From: Methylovorus menthalis
GTDB taxonomy: Bacteria > Pseudomonadota > Gammaproteobacteria > Burkholderiales > Methylophilaceae
Direction of reading: 5' to 3'
NCBI RefSeq assembly: GCF_020523625.1
Contig: NZ_JAJAQH010000001.1
Coordinates: 384,930-448,929 of the forward strand
DNA length: 64,000 bases
A program made the position numbers and the translations under genes. Shown piece by piece: positions 17,355-26,097 of the stretch (positions are counted from its first letter, which is position 1; each line of letters starts with the position of its first letter). The notes beneath the pieces are model-generated. The model saw nothing but the letters and a program-made list of their open reading frames with translations. It ran no database searches and was not told where the DNA came from.

Positions 17355-18251
17355 ATGGAACACTATCTCATTCAGCTCGGCATCGAGGACATTCAGAAAT
17401 TCTGGGAAATCGCCAAGGTATTTCTCAAAATTGTGCTGATACTCGCCATCGCCTGGCTGGCGATGCGCATTTTCAACCGCATGCTGCTGGCGCTGAAAAC
17501 CCATCTGCTCACGCATGCGCAGGATAACCCTGAAGAAATCAAGCGCGTACAAACCCTGGGGCGCGTGTTTCGCTACATTGCCACGGTGCTGATCTCCGTC
17601 ATCACCATCATGGAGATACTGAATGAACTGGGCGTATCCATTGCGCCTATCCTGGCGGCAGCCGGGGTGGTGGGCGTTGCCGTGGGCTTTGGCGCGCAGA
17701 GCCTGATCAAGGATTACTTCACCGGATTTTTTCTGCTGCTGGAAAACCAGATCCGACAGGGTGACGTAGTGGATGCAGGCGGTAAAAGCGGCTTTGTGGA
17801 GGAGGTGACGCTGCGCTACATCAAGCTGCGCGACTACGATGGCAATGTGCATTTTATTCCCAACGGCGTTATTTCCACCGTCACCAATATGAGCCGCAGC
17901 TTTGCTTATTCCGTGATTGATGTTCGCGTCGCCTTCCGCGAAAACGTGGAAACCGTGATGACGCTGATGCGCGAAGTCGGGGACGACATGAAGGCAGACG
18001 AGGTGTTTAATCAGAAAATACTGGACGACCTGGAGATGGCGGGGGTAGATCGCTGGGATGATTCGGCGGTCATTATCAAGTGCCGCTTCAAGGTGTTGCC
18101 ACTGGAACAGTGGACCGTGCGCCGTGAATACCTGAAGCGCCTGAAGCACGCCTTTGATCATGTGGGCATCGAGATTCCCTATCCTCACCTGACCATTTCG
18201 GCAGGCCAGATGCGGGGCGAGAACAGCCCTGCCATGGACGGCACGAATTAA
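17355..18251 (+). CDS. MscS-family mechanosensitive channel
   Basis: 298 aa from ATG 17355 with AGGAGG upstream; the open frame begins earlier but overlaps amylosucrase. Three membrane segments (about 22-45, 68-90, 97-120). The pore-lining helix is AAAGVVGVAVGFGAQSLIKDY, followed by the beta domain (GFFLLLENQIRQGDVVDAGG) and an alpha/beta vestibule. Such channels open under membrane tension and let solutes out on hypo-osmotic shock. It sits 76 nt after amylosucrase in the same direction, so osmolyte synthesis and release appear to be encoded together. Confidence 0.9.
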   Translation: MEHYLIQLGIEDIQKFWEIAKVFLKIVLILAIAWLAMRIFNRMLLALKTHLLTHAQDNPEEIKRVQTLGRVFRYIATVLISVITIMEILNELGVSIAPILAAAGVVGVAVGFGAQSLIKDYFTGFFLLLENQIRQGDVVDAGGKSGFVEEVTLRYIKLRDYDGNVHFIPNGVISTVTNMSRSFAYSVIDVRVAFRENVETVMTLMREVGDDMKADEVFNQKILDDLEMAGVDRWDDSAVIIKCRFKVLPLEQWTVRREYLKRLKHAFDHVGIEIPYPHLTISAGQMRGENSPAMDGTN

Positions 18252-18327
18252 ACAGCAGGGATGTCAGAAATGCGCTGGGGTTAATGCAGGAGCTGAATTG
18301 CCGCGCTCAATGCCTAGCGCAATAACG

Positions 18328-18507
18328 TCAGACGCAATCGCCACTCGCAAGCGTCATCTTGACGATTTCGCGGCGTAGCTCGAGCTCACGTTGCTCTGTT
18401 TTATAAAGCGTGGTCTGGGTAAAGCGGTCGGGGATTTCCAGCACATTCAGGTACTCAGGCTGAAACGCAGGAGCGGGGATCAGATAGTCAAAACTTGCAG
18501 CATGCAT
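18328..18507 (-). CDS. Small uncharacterised protein (59 aa) behind a structured leader
   Basis: ATG 18507 is preceded by AAAAGGA at good spacing, and the frame runs 59 codons to TGA at 18328. The protein starts MHAASFDYLIPAPAFQPEYL and ends MTLASGDCV; the middle is charged and probably helical (YKTEQRELELRREIVKM). No signal peptide or membrane segment. I do not recognise the family. It lies convergent to mscS and immediately downstream of a foldable minus-strand leader (18523-18654), which makes a real regulated gene plausible. A competing plus-strand ORF at 18391-18663 lacks a ribosome site and reads through the hairpins. Confidence 0.5.
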   Translation of the reverse strand: MHAASFDYLIPAPAFQPEYLNVLEIPDRFTQTTLYKTEQRELELRREIVKMTLASGDCV

Positions 18508-18522
18508 GTCAATTCCTTTTGG

Positions 18523-18654
18523 GATATCAGGTTATTACTCGGGCTGAAATTGTGTTTCAGCGCCATTAAGAGCGCACGAGAATCAAAAGATTCCCACGCG
18601 CTCGTAGTTTATTTGGTGTTTGCGGATAGCAAAACGCCAAACTACCCTGATATC
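18523..18654 (-). ncRNA. Candidate multibranch structured RNA or cis-regulatory leader
   Basis: Read on the minus strand, GATATCAGG (18654-18646) pairs with CCTGATATC (18531-18523) to close a domain. Inside are GTAGTTT (18645-18639) with AAACTAC (18610-18604) continuing into a GGCGTTTTGC/GCAAACACC hairpin; a 15-bp hairpin with a TTTT loop (18603-18589 with 18584-18570); and GCTGAAA/TTTCAGC (18561-18543). The 15-bp stem contains three G-U pairs that are pairs only in minus-strand RNA, which fixes the strand. The domain ends just before the Shine-Dalgarno of the 59-aa ORF. No known family was recognised. Confidence 0.5.
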
Positions 18655-18656
18655 GT

Positions 18657-18680
18657 CCCCTAATTCGATTACTTTAGGGG
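18657..18680 (-). other. Short hairpin after the MFS gene
   Basis: CCCCTAA (18657-18663) and TTAGGGG (18674-18680) form a 7-bp stem with a 10-nt loop, 44 nt past the MFS stop. No U-run follows on the minus strand, so it may be an inefficient terminator or the first helix of the RNA domain at 18523-18654. Confidence 0.4.
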
Positions 18681-18723
18681 CAGGCCGGAATATTTCTGCC
18701 TGAATGGACAAATTCCACTGAAG

Positions 18724-19962
18724 TTAATGCAGCTCGTGCAAATGCAGGCGACGCAAGCGCGGTGCCAGACGAGCCGTCGCAGCGACTACTGCCAGCGTCA
18801 TAGTGCCGCCAAAAATCACCGATGGCACCAGCCCCATCAGCCGGGCACTGACCCCGGACTCAAAAGCACCCAGTTCATTGGATGAACCGATGAATATTCC
18901 GTTGATGGCCGAAACCCGTCCACGCATGGCATCCGGCGTCATCAATTGCATGATGGTGGTGCGCAACACCACCGAAATGCCATCAAATACCCCCGAGATT
19001 GCCAGCAAAAAAGCCGCCAGCCAGAAATGCGTGGTCAGGCCAAACAGGATAATGCTGATGCCAAAGCCCGCCACGGCCATCATAAGATATTTGCCCGCAT
19101 GCCGATTCAGCGGGTGACGTGCCAGCACAATACCAATGATCACTGCGCCCACCGCAGGTGCGGCCCGCAATATGCCCAGGCCTTCAGGGCCGTGATGGTA
19201 AATATCATGGATAAACGCGGGCAACATGGCGACCGCGCCGCCGAACAGTACCGCAAACATGTCCAGTGCCTGCGCCCCCAGCACAATCTGGTTGCTGAAT
19301 ACAAAACGCAAGCCCTGCCCGATGCTGGTAAACACCGGCACGCTCTCGGCTGGCGGCGGCTCCACCACCCGTATGCTCAGGATGGCGACAGCGGCCAGGA
19401 TGGCGAATCCGGCAGACACCAGATACGCCACACTGACATTGGTCCAGCCCACCAGTATGCCGCCCAGGGCGGGGCCCATGACCAGGCCGATCTGGAATAC
19501 CGAACTCCCCACCCCGGCAGCCCGGCCGAATTCGCTACGTGGTACGACCAGCGCAAATAGCGCACTGAAGGATGGGCCAATGAAGGCGCGCGCAAAGCCA
19601 ACGCAGATAATCGAGCCATAAATCCAGTACGTTGGACTTCCCGGCACATAGCCAGCAGACACGGCGGCCAGCGTCAGGGCATTCAGCATCAGTACGCCGC
19701 CTGCCATCGCCCCAAAAAAGCGTCGTGAATGATGGTCGACCGCATAACCAGCAAACAGGGCTGTGCAGATATAAGGCACCACTTCAGCCAGTCCGATGAG
19801 CCCCAGCGACAATGGATCGCGCGTGAGTTGATAGATATGCCACCCCACCACCACCGCCACAATCTGGTACGAAAAAATAACCGACAGGCGAAACGCCAGC
19901 AATTTCAGAAAAGACGGATTCTTGAGCAACTGCAAATTAGGGGAGTCGATAGAAGGAGTCAT
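18724..19962 (-). CDS. Major facilitator superfamily transporter (EntS/MFS_3-like)
   Basis: 412 aa with about 12 membrane segments. The MFS loop motif between TM2 and TM3 reads AGYAVDHHSRR, with a charged loop between the two halves. Length and the N-terminal sequence (FRLSVIFSYQIVAVVVGWHIYQ) fit the MFS_3/DUF894 group of drug and siderophore exporters such as EntS. Substrate unknown. It is transcribed alone; downstream lies the structured leader and 59-aa ORF, which could share its transcript. Confidence 0.85.
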   Translation of the reverse strand: MTPSIDSPNLQLLKNPSFLKLLAFRLSVIFSYQIVAVVVGWHIYQLTRDPLSLGLIGLAEVVPYICTALFAGYAVDHHSRRFFGAMAGGVLMLNALTLAAVSAGYVPGSPTYWIYGSIICVGFARAFIGPSFSALFALVVPRSEFGRAAGVGSSVFQIGLVMGPALGGILVGWTNVSVAYLVSAGFAILAAVAILSIRVVEPPPAESVPVFTSIGQGLRFVFSNQIVLGAQALDMFAVLFGGAVAMLPAFIHDIYHHGPEGLGILRAAPAVGAVIIGIVLARHPLNRHAGKYLMMAVAGFGISIILFGLTTHFWLAAFLLAISGVFDGISVVLRTTIMQLMTPDAMRGRVSAINGIFIGSSNELGAFESGVSARLMGLVPSVIFGGTMTLAVVAATARLAPRLRRLHLHELH

Positions 19963-20137
19963 ATCAGGGTTCGATCTAAAAACGCATTTTACGGGAAACT
20001 GGACCGAAATATGCTTGAAATTATTGGTCCCTCCCTTGTAGCAGAACCATATTCAGGCAACTCTGGAGCAGAAGCTATGCAGATGAAAACAGATGCAAAC
20101 AAGCAATGGTTTACATTCGTTAACAATTTAGGGTTAA

Positions 20138-22489
20138 ATGATGCAACAGCATAATTATAAAAAGAACTTGATGATGTCAGGCAACGCAAAAGGGGTGCTT
20201 TTTGGTGCAGTGACGGTGGTAATTCTGGCCATCATTGGTTCTTTTTTTGTACCCCAGCCGTGGTTGCCCTTGCTGGACAATCTGCACTGGACTGTCAGTA
20301 GCGGGGCTGCATTCCTGCTGGCCTGGATGGGTTACCGTCAGGCCTACCCCGAACAACGTGAACCCCGACGCTGGTTTTTGCTGGGTATAGGTTCTTACTT
20401 TGTTGGCCAGCTTTGCTGGGATGTACAATCGGTCATCGGCTGGAACCCATTTCCGGCACCTGCTGATTTCTTCTATCTGATGCTGGGCCCCTGTTGCATT
20501 CTGGGCCTGCTCAGCGCCCTCAAGCTGCATCTTTCCCATGCAAAACTGACCGCCGCCAAGCTCGATATGGCGGTGATGACCATTGCCGTCATTGGCCTCA
20601 TTCTGCTGATTTATATGGGGCGCCAGGCGGATAGTAACGCCCTCCAATTGCTGGTGCTGGTGTTTTATCCGGCAGGCTTGCTTAGCGCCGCCTGCTTTGC
20701 GCTCTTGCTGGTGCCGTTTTTGCGCTTACGCTTGCAATTGGGCTGGCTATTGCTACTTGGCGGGCTGGCATTGGAAGGCGGCATTTGGATGCAGTGGAAC
20801 CTGAATGTCATCGACCAGGTGAACATAGACGGCTCCTTGCTCAACCATGTGTTTTCCGCTTCTGATTTGCTGCTGGGTCTTGGCGCCATGCACTGGATGG
20901 CCACCCCATCGGGCAATCGCACTTACATCCGTATCTGCCAGGGTATACAACGCGCGATCCCGTTGATGGCCATGCTGATCGCCATCAGCACCATTTATTT
21001 CATGATGATGGATACGGCAACGCCTATCGCCAAATCCATTGCATTGGCCTCCTGCCTGAGCATTATTGCACTGGCCATGGTTAGGCAGAGCATTCTTCTG
21101 GCAGAAAGTGAGCGCCTGCTGACAGCCGAGCAATTGATAGAAGAAGGTCAATTGCGCTACCAGCATCTGGCCCATCATGACATTCTCACCGGGCTGCCCA
21201 ATCGCCTGCTTTTTCAGGACAGGCTGAGCCATGCATTGGCCTTGAGTGCGCGCAACAACAATCGGGTTGGCATGCTGTTTATCGATATCGACCATTTCAA
21301 GAATATCAATGACAGTCTGGGTCATGTGATAGGAGACGAGCTACTGGTCGCGATCGTAGAACGCTTGAAACTGCGCATACGTGAACAGGATACCTTTGCG
21401 CGCCTGGGCGGGGATGAATTTGTGCTGTTGATCGAGCAGTTACAAAACGCCAGCGAAGCCGCCACCATTGCCAGCAACCTGCTGGACGCGCTCAAGACCC
21501 CGTTTCACTTAAGTGGCAATTGCGAAGTCGTCATCAGTGCCAGCATCGGCATCAGCGTATGCCCGGAAGATACCCAGGATGCCACCCAGCTTATCCGCAA
21601 TGCCGACTCCGCCATGTACCGCGCCAAGGACACCGGGCGCAACCGCTATCAGTTTTATACCGAAGAGCTGACCAAGCGCGCCCAGGAAAGACTAATGACA
21701 GAAAGCCGTCTGCGTCAGGCAATACGCGACAAAGCCTTTGTATTGCATTACCAGCCGATATACGCCAAGGCCGAAAATGTCGTCGGCCCACCCCATATCT
21801 CCAGCTGCGAGTGCCTGATTCGCTGGCAGCAGGAGGATGGCAGTCTGATATACCCTGACCACTTTATTCCATGCGCAGAAGAAACCGGCCTGATTATCCC
21901 CATAGGCGAATGGGTGCTGGACCACGCGTGTGCCCAACTGGCAGAGTGGGATACCCGCCTGCCTGACAATACGCTCAGCATGGCAGTGAATATTTCAGCC
22001 AGGCATTTTTGCGACGTGAATTTTGTGACGACCGTGCATGAAGTATTGAAGCACCATGGCATTGCGCCGGGTCGGCTGACCATTGAGATCACGGAAAATG
22101 CGGTGATGGATAGAATGGATATCGCCATTCCCACATTGCAAACACTGGTTCGTACAGGCGTGCATATTGCACTTGATGATTTTGGCACTGGCCAGTCATC
22201 CTTGGCCAAGCTGAAAACCCTGCCCATCCACGCGCTTAAAATTGATCGCGAGTTCGTCAAGGATATCCCCGACAGCACCGATGACATGCAGCTTGCCGCT
22301 AGCATTATCCGCATGGCGCAGGGCCTGCATCTGCAAACCGTGGCAGAAGGGGTGGAGACACAGGAGCAGTATGATTTTCTTGCGCAGGCAGGTTGCGACA
22401 AGTTTCAGGGCTACCTGCTTTCTCGCCCAGTGACTGCAGAAAAGATTTACACCCTGCTTGCCGCTTCTGCAGAGCTTGCGACAGCCTGA
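20138..22489 (+). CDS. Membrane GGDEF-EAL c-di-GMP enzyme
   Basis: 783 aa. Residues 1 to about 325 hold some 9-10 membrane segments (an integral sensor region), followed by a short linker, a GGDEF domain with intact GGDEF (424-428), and an EAL domain. The EAL signature reads ECL (558-560), but the other phosphodiesterase residues are present: NISARHF, LTIEITENAVM, ALDDFGTGQSSLAKL, LKIDREF and AEGVE. It could both make and degrade cyclic di-GMP; net activity cannot be read from sequence. ATG 20138 has only a weak ribosome site; ATG 20171 is possible. Confidence 0.9.
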   Translation: MMQQHNYKKNLMMSGNAKGVLFGAVTVVILAIIGSFFVPQPWLPLLDNLHWTVSSGAAFLLAWMGYRQAYPEQREPRRWFLLGIGSYFVGQLCWDVQSVIGWNPFPAPADFFYLMLGPCCILGLLSALKLHLSHAKLTAAKLDMAVMTIAVIGLILLIYMGRQADSNALQLLVLVFYPAGLLSAACFALLLVPFLRLRLQLGWLLLLGGLALEGGIWMQWNLNVIDQVNIDGSLLNHVFSASDLLLGLGAMHWMATPSGNRTYIRICQGIQRAIPLMAMLIAISTIYFMMMDTATPIAKSIALASCLSIIALAMVRQSILLAESERLLTAEQLIEEGQLRYQHLAHHDILTGLPNRLLFQDRLSHALALSARNNNRVGMLFIDIDHFKNINDSLGHVIGDELLVAIVERLKLRIREQDTFARLGGDEFVLLIEQLQNASEAATIASNLLDALKTPFHLSGNCEVVISASIGISVCPEDTQDATQLIRNADSAMYRAKDTGRNRYQFYTEELTKRAQERLMTESRLRQAIRDKAFVLHYQPIYAKAENVVGPPHISSCECLIRWQQEDGSLIYPDHFIPCAEETGLIIPIGEWVLDHACAQLAEWDTRLPDNTLSMAVNISARHFCDVNFVTTVHEVLKHHGIAPGRLTIEITENAVMDRMDIAIPTLQTLVRTGVHIALDDFGTGQSSLAKLKTLPIHALKIDREFVKDIPDSTDDMQLAASIIRMAQGLHLQTVAEGVETQEQYDFLAQAGCDKFQGYLLSRPVTAEKIYTLLAASAELATA

Positions 22490-22538
22490 AGCATCGCGGC
22501 CTGTACTCAAGCCCGGCCGACCACCGGGCTAAGGCGAC

Positions 22539-22916
22539 TCAGGGAATGCCGATATCCTGGGCGGACAACGGCCCATACACCAGCTCATCCATGCCCCAGA
22601 AGCCGCCGGTGGCATCGAGGTAATACGCTCCACCGTCCAGCTCCTCCTGATACAGGGTGAATACATACACCTTGCTGTTGTAATACTTGCCCGGCTCCTG
22701 ATACACCTGATGCAAGGCTTTTTTCTCGCGCATGCGCTTCCATTCCAGCTTGTCGATGGCGGGGAGGGGCAGCAGGGATGTGCTGTCTGCCCCAAAAAAC
22801 GCCTGGTAGCGCTGATTGAATGCAGCCTGGATCGCTTCAGGCTCCGCGGCCTGACTGCTAGCAGTCATTGCCAGTGACAGGCACAACAGGCAGGTCAATA
22901 AGGATTTAATTGCCAT
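22539..22916 (-). CDS. Small secreted protein of unknown function
   Basis: 125 aa from ATG 22916, which has AAGGAAG upstream and overlaps the end of the diguanylate cyclase gene by 11 nt; the longer open frame to 22985 is overlap only. Signal peptide MAIKSLLTCLLCLSLAMTAS. The mature protein is rich in Tyr and acidic residues (YQAFFGADSTSLLPLP, YVFTLYQEELDGGAYYLDA). It probably lies in the periplasm. Translational coupling to the cyclase suggests a functional link, but no family is recognised. Confidence 0.6.
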   Translation of the reverse strand: MAIKSLLTCLLCLSLAMTASSQAAEPEAIQAAFNQRYQAFFGADSTSLLPLPAIDKLEWKRMREKKALHQVYQEPGKYYNSKVYVFTLYQEELDGGAYYLDATGGFWGMDELVYGPLSAQDIGIP

Positions 22917-24765
22917 TACTTCCTTGCGCGCTGGCATCGGTAATTTCCCGAATCTCCGGCTCTTCCAGCAGTCCTTCTGCGCCAATCACCTGATTGCGTC
23001 CGCTATGCTTGGCTTTGTAAAGAGCGGCATCGGCACGGGGCACGATGGTATCCGGCCCTTCGCCCGGCAGCCGTTCGGCCACCCCGGCGCTAAAGGTGAT
23101 CAGCACGCGTTCGTTGCGATGCATGAAGAAATTCTTGGTGAGGTCACGCTGCACGCGCTTGATGATATCCATGGCCTCATCCTGCTTGGTACTGGGCAGT
23201 ATGATGATGAACTCTTCGCCACCATAGCGCGCCAGCACATCGGTATTCCGCAGCGAGTACTTGATGATGCGCACCAGATGGATCAAGGCCTGATCACCGG
23301 TGGCATGGCCCAGGTTATCATTGAGCTGCTTGAAGTGATCAATATCCATCATGGCAATACTGAGCGGCGTACCATGGCGGTCGGCACGGGCAAACTCACG
23401 TTCCATGGCTTCATCCATGCCGCGCCGGTTTAGCGTGCCAGTGAGGTAATCTTCATGCGCGACTTCGCTGATATGGTCTAGGCGTCGCGTCAATTCATCG
23501 ATCAGCTTTTCCGCTTCGTCAGCGCGCTGTTGGGCATCCACCAGCGCATCCTTGGAACGCTGTATGCTCAGGCCTATGCTGCGGGTATCGTTCAACAGGC
23601 TATCAATGACGGAGTTGAGCTCCACCAGATCCTCGGTGGAGGTGATACGGTCGCGATAGCCATTCAGCTTGTTCTGGTATTCACCGGTATCCGTATCCAT
23701 TTCGGCCAGTCTGTCCACGAAGATTTCCGCCATGCGCTTCAGCGAATCCTTGGCTTCAATCAGCCGCGGCTTGATCTGTCCCTGCTTGTACAGCATCTCT
23801 TTCAAGCTGCTTTCGGCGTCGTAGAGGCGGGTAAGGTCCAGCGGTTTCTCGAGGATATCCTGCACGATCTGGGTCTGCCCATGCAGCCATTTATCCTCCA
23901 GCACCAGCTCACCCATGCTGTTGTTCAGCAGGCGCAATAATTGCAACAAGGCTTCGTGCAGACGGTTTTGCTGATCGCCATGCATTTCCAGGGTGAACAG
24001 CACGCCCTTCAACTCTTCGGCAATACGCTTGATCTGGGTTTCATTCGTCGCGGAATGAATATCCTTGACCAGTTGTTTAGCCTTGGCTTCCGGCTCGGGC
24101 AGGGAATGCAATTGCGGGATCAGCACCAACTCCATGGTGCGCACCAGCATTTCGCGCCAATATTCGGCAGGCTTTTTGCCATAGAGCGACTTGCTGGGGG
24201 CAGGGGTGGGCGTTTCGCCTATGGTTTCCGCTTCGCCTTCCAGCACCTGCGGGCCATCGCCCTGCACATGATCAGCCACTGAGCCTTGTCCCCATGAGTT
24301 GGCGAGGGATTGGATCTTTTGTGGCAAGACATCGGGGTCATTGCCAAAGTTGGTAAGTACCCGGTTAAGGCCTTCTTTCTTGCGTGTCAGCGTCACACCC
24401 TTGTGACTCATCTCCAGCTGCTTGAGCAGGTTGCGAATCACCACCGGCCAGCTGGTTTCATCACCACCAGCGGCGCCCAAGGGCAGGAGCTTGATGAGCT
24501 GGTCTTCCACCCGGGACCAGTCCTTTTTCTCAATCAGGGTGGCAATGGATTGGGCGGCGGCAATATACTTGGGACGCTGCTTGCCCGCGTCGTGCAAGAC
24601 TTTGTCCAGCACGTGGGCAAGCTCAAGAGTTTCATTCATGGAAACAACGCCCGCGATCTCGTCGTATACCGTCCGAAAATTATCCGGCGTAGGTGGGACT
24701 TTGCGCGATGCAAGCTGCATCAGCGCCTGCCGGGCAATCTCGATGGGGGTAGGTTTTTCTTGCAT
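22906..24765 (-). CDS. Diguanylate cyclase (GGDEF) with long helical N-terminus
   Basis: 619 aa, no membrane segment. The N-terminal 430 residues are mostly helical with coiled-coil stretches (SIQRSKDALVDAQQRADEAEKLIDELTRRL). The C-terminal GGDEF domain has the active-site loop ARYGGEEFII, the EDYLTGTLNRRGMD entry motif and MMDIDHFKQLNDNLGHATGD. The first lines (PIEIARQALMQLASRKVPPTPDNFRTVYDEIAG) match proteobacterial cyclases annotated only as GGDEF proteins. Cytoplasmic; it makes cyclic di-GMP from two GTP. Confidence 0.9.
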   Translation of the reverse strand: MQEKPTPIEIARQALMQLASRKVPPTPDNFRTVYDEIAGVVSMNETLELAHVLDKVLHDAGKQRPKYIAAAQSIATLIEKKDWSRVEDQLIKLLPLGAAGGDETSWPVVIRNLLKQLEMSHKGVTLTRKKEGLNRVLTNFGNDPDVLPQKIQSLANSWGQGSVADHVQGDGPQVLEGEAETIGETPTPAPSKSLYGKKPAEYWREMLVRTMELVLIPQLHSLPEPEAKAKQLVKDIHSATNETQIKRIAEELKGVLFTLEMHGDQQNRLHEALLQLLRLLNNSMGELVLEDKWLHGQTQIVQDILEKPLDLTRLYDAESSLKEMLYKQGQIKPRLIEAKDSLKRMAEIFVDRLAEMDTDTGEYQNKLNGYRDRITSTEDLVELNSVIDSLLNDTRSIGLSIQRSKDALVDAQQRADEAEKLIDELTRRLDHISEVAHEDYLTGTLNRRGMDEAMEREFARADRHGTPLSIAMMDIDHFKQLNDNLGHATGDQALIHLVRIIKYSLRNTDVLARYGGEEFIIILPSTKQDEAMDIIKRVQRDLTKNFFMHRNERVLITFSAGVAERLPGEGPDTIVPRADAALYKAKHSGRNQVIGAEGLLEEPEIREITDASAQGSNGN

Positions 24766-24909
24766 ACTGGCTCGCGCTTAGCTCCATAACCGATGCCACA
24801 GCATCGGAGTTTCAAACTGCGTTCTGGCTCTTGTCAGCATACGCTACCACAACTGTATTAAATGACGTGAACAGGGCCGCTATTTATGGCCATTTCCGTC
24901 ATTCACAGG

Positions 24910-25641
24910 CTACTTTGCGCGAAATGTCACCACCAGCACATCGCGATAGGCAGGATGTGCCGCATCGATCTGCTCCACGGGCGTCACCCCATGCATGCAG
25001 CGTCTATCATTCACGATGGCGCTATCCAGCGGTTTGGTCAGGGTAAAGCTGTCCAGGGTTTTGTGCTCAAGGTCATGCATGGTGGTAGTGCCGCTGGAAA
25101 TATTCACGCGCTTTACCATCATCACCAGCACAAAATCAACGCCATCGCGGTGTATGCCTTCGGGCGTTGGTTTGCCATGCAAGTCGGCACTGGCTTCAAT
25201 GCGGAATTGATGGCATTCGATATGCCAGACTTTGTCAGGGAGCATGCGGCTGAACATCTTGTGACAGAAGCGCAGGATGTTGCGCATGCTGTTACCCTGC
25301 ATGATAGCCGCGGGTATAGGCTCGAACTCGCGCGCGACACCTCCATTCAGCGGGTTGTAGTCCAGGCTCTGGTAATGCGGCTGATGCGGTTCCAGCACAA
25401 TGTCACCGCCTTGCGCTGGTGCACTGAGCGTGGCGTAGCGGCGACGGCGATAGCGCCCGCCATCCGCCATGTATTGATCCAGCGGCATGGATTCCCAGCT
25501 GGCAGCAAAGGCGGGCCAGTCGTTCAGCGCGTCTTCGGCCTGCCCCAGTAACCAAGCCTGCATGGCTTCTCCTGCCACAAAACTGAAGCCCGCCCGGGCT
25601 ATATTGTCCAACAGTTCGGATTGTCGCAGTAAGGGTGCCAC
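24910..25641 (-). CDS. 2-oxoglutarate/Fe(II) dioxygenase family protein
   Basis: 243 aa. It carries the GIHRDGVDFVLVMMVKR segment with the H-x-D iron ligands, a distal His in MHGVTPVEQ, and an Arg near the end (VTFRAK) for 2-oxoglutarate. This fits the PF10014-type family, which includes free L-isoleucine hydroxylase. An alternative is a general small-molecule hydroxylase. Substrate unknown. Stand-alone gene; about 140 nt separate it from the divergent ArsR-type regulator. Confidence 0.75.
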   Translation of the reverse strand: MAPLLRQSELLDNIARAGFSFVAGEAMQAWLLGQAEDALNDWPAFAASWESMPLDQYMADGGRYRRRRYATLSAPAQGGDIVLEPHQPHYQSLDYNPLNGGVAREFEPIPAAIMQGNSMRNILRFCHKMFSRMLPDKVWHIECHQFRIEASADLHGKPTPEGIHRDGVDFVLVMMVKRVNISSGTTTMHDLEHKTLDSFTLTKPLDSAIVNDRRCMHGVTPVEQIDAAHPAYRDVLVVTFRAK

Positions 25642-25753
25642 GCCGGATCGCTATCTATGAAATCATGAAAGATAAGCATCTTAGCCGCTTGGAGAGGCAA
25701 TCTCAACGTTGGCAGGTGCGGATTGGCGTGGTTTGAATAATATACTTGACGGA

Positions 25754-25783
25754 CATAACTAAATAACTAATTATTTAGTTATG
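25754..25783. promoter_or_regulatory. 13-bp palindromic operator spanning the arsR-type start codon
   Basis: CATAACTAAATAA (25754-25766) and TTATTTAGTTATG (25771-25783) are exact inverted copies around CTAA. A possible -35 (TTGACG, 25746-25751) precedes it and the -10 would fall inside it. The right arm contains the candidate ATG at 25781. Autorepression by the encoded regulator is the simplest reading. Confidence 0.75.
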
Positions 25784-26086
25784 AAAGCCATCATGCAGAT
25801 TCCATCCGAATGGGCAGATACCTCGAAACTGTTCATCGCGCTGGGCGATGAACAGCGACAACGCATACTGCTTGCCTTTGAGCCTGATGAACGCCTGAAT
25901 ATCGGCCAGATTGTCGCGGCCTCGACCTTAAGCCGCACCGCTGTGAGCCATCATCTGCGGGTATTGCGGGAATCCGGGGCCCTACAGAGCGAGAAAGTAG
26001 GAAAAGAGGTGTTTTTCCACATAAATAAAAAGATGATGACGGAGGCGCTTGAAGGCGTGCTGTCTTACATCAAGACTACTATCTGA
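25781..26086 (+). CDS. ArsR-family winged-helix regulator
   Basis: About 101 aa. Winged helix with recognition helix SRTAVSHHLRVLRESG and wing VGKEVFFHINKK, typical of ArsR/SmtB repressors. It contains no cysteine, so it cannot use the Cys metal or thiol sensors of ArsR, CadC or BigR; the ligand is unknown. ATG 25781 has no ribosome site and lies inside the palindrome; ATG 25793 (MQIPSEWAD) with GAAAG upstream may be the true start. It is 12 nt from aas in the same direction and probably controls aas-lplT. Confidence 0.85.
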   Translation: MKAIMQIPSEWADTSKLFIALGDEQRQRILLAFEPDERLNIGQIVAASTLSRTAVSHHLRVLRESGALQSEKVGKEVFFHINKKMMTEALEGVLSYIKTTI

Positions 26087-26097
26087 AGGGAGATTTC

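Noticed and set aside
18391-18663. 90-codon plus-strand ORF
   Set aside because: It crosses the strong hairpins of the minus-strand leader, has no ribosome site, and competes with a better-supported minus-strand ORF.
25655-25668. A TCATGA-like pair before the 2OG oxygenase gene
   Set aside because: The first box has a mismatch, spacing is 8 rather than 9, and there is no third box at +14.
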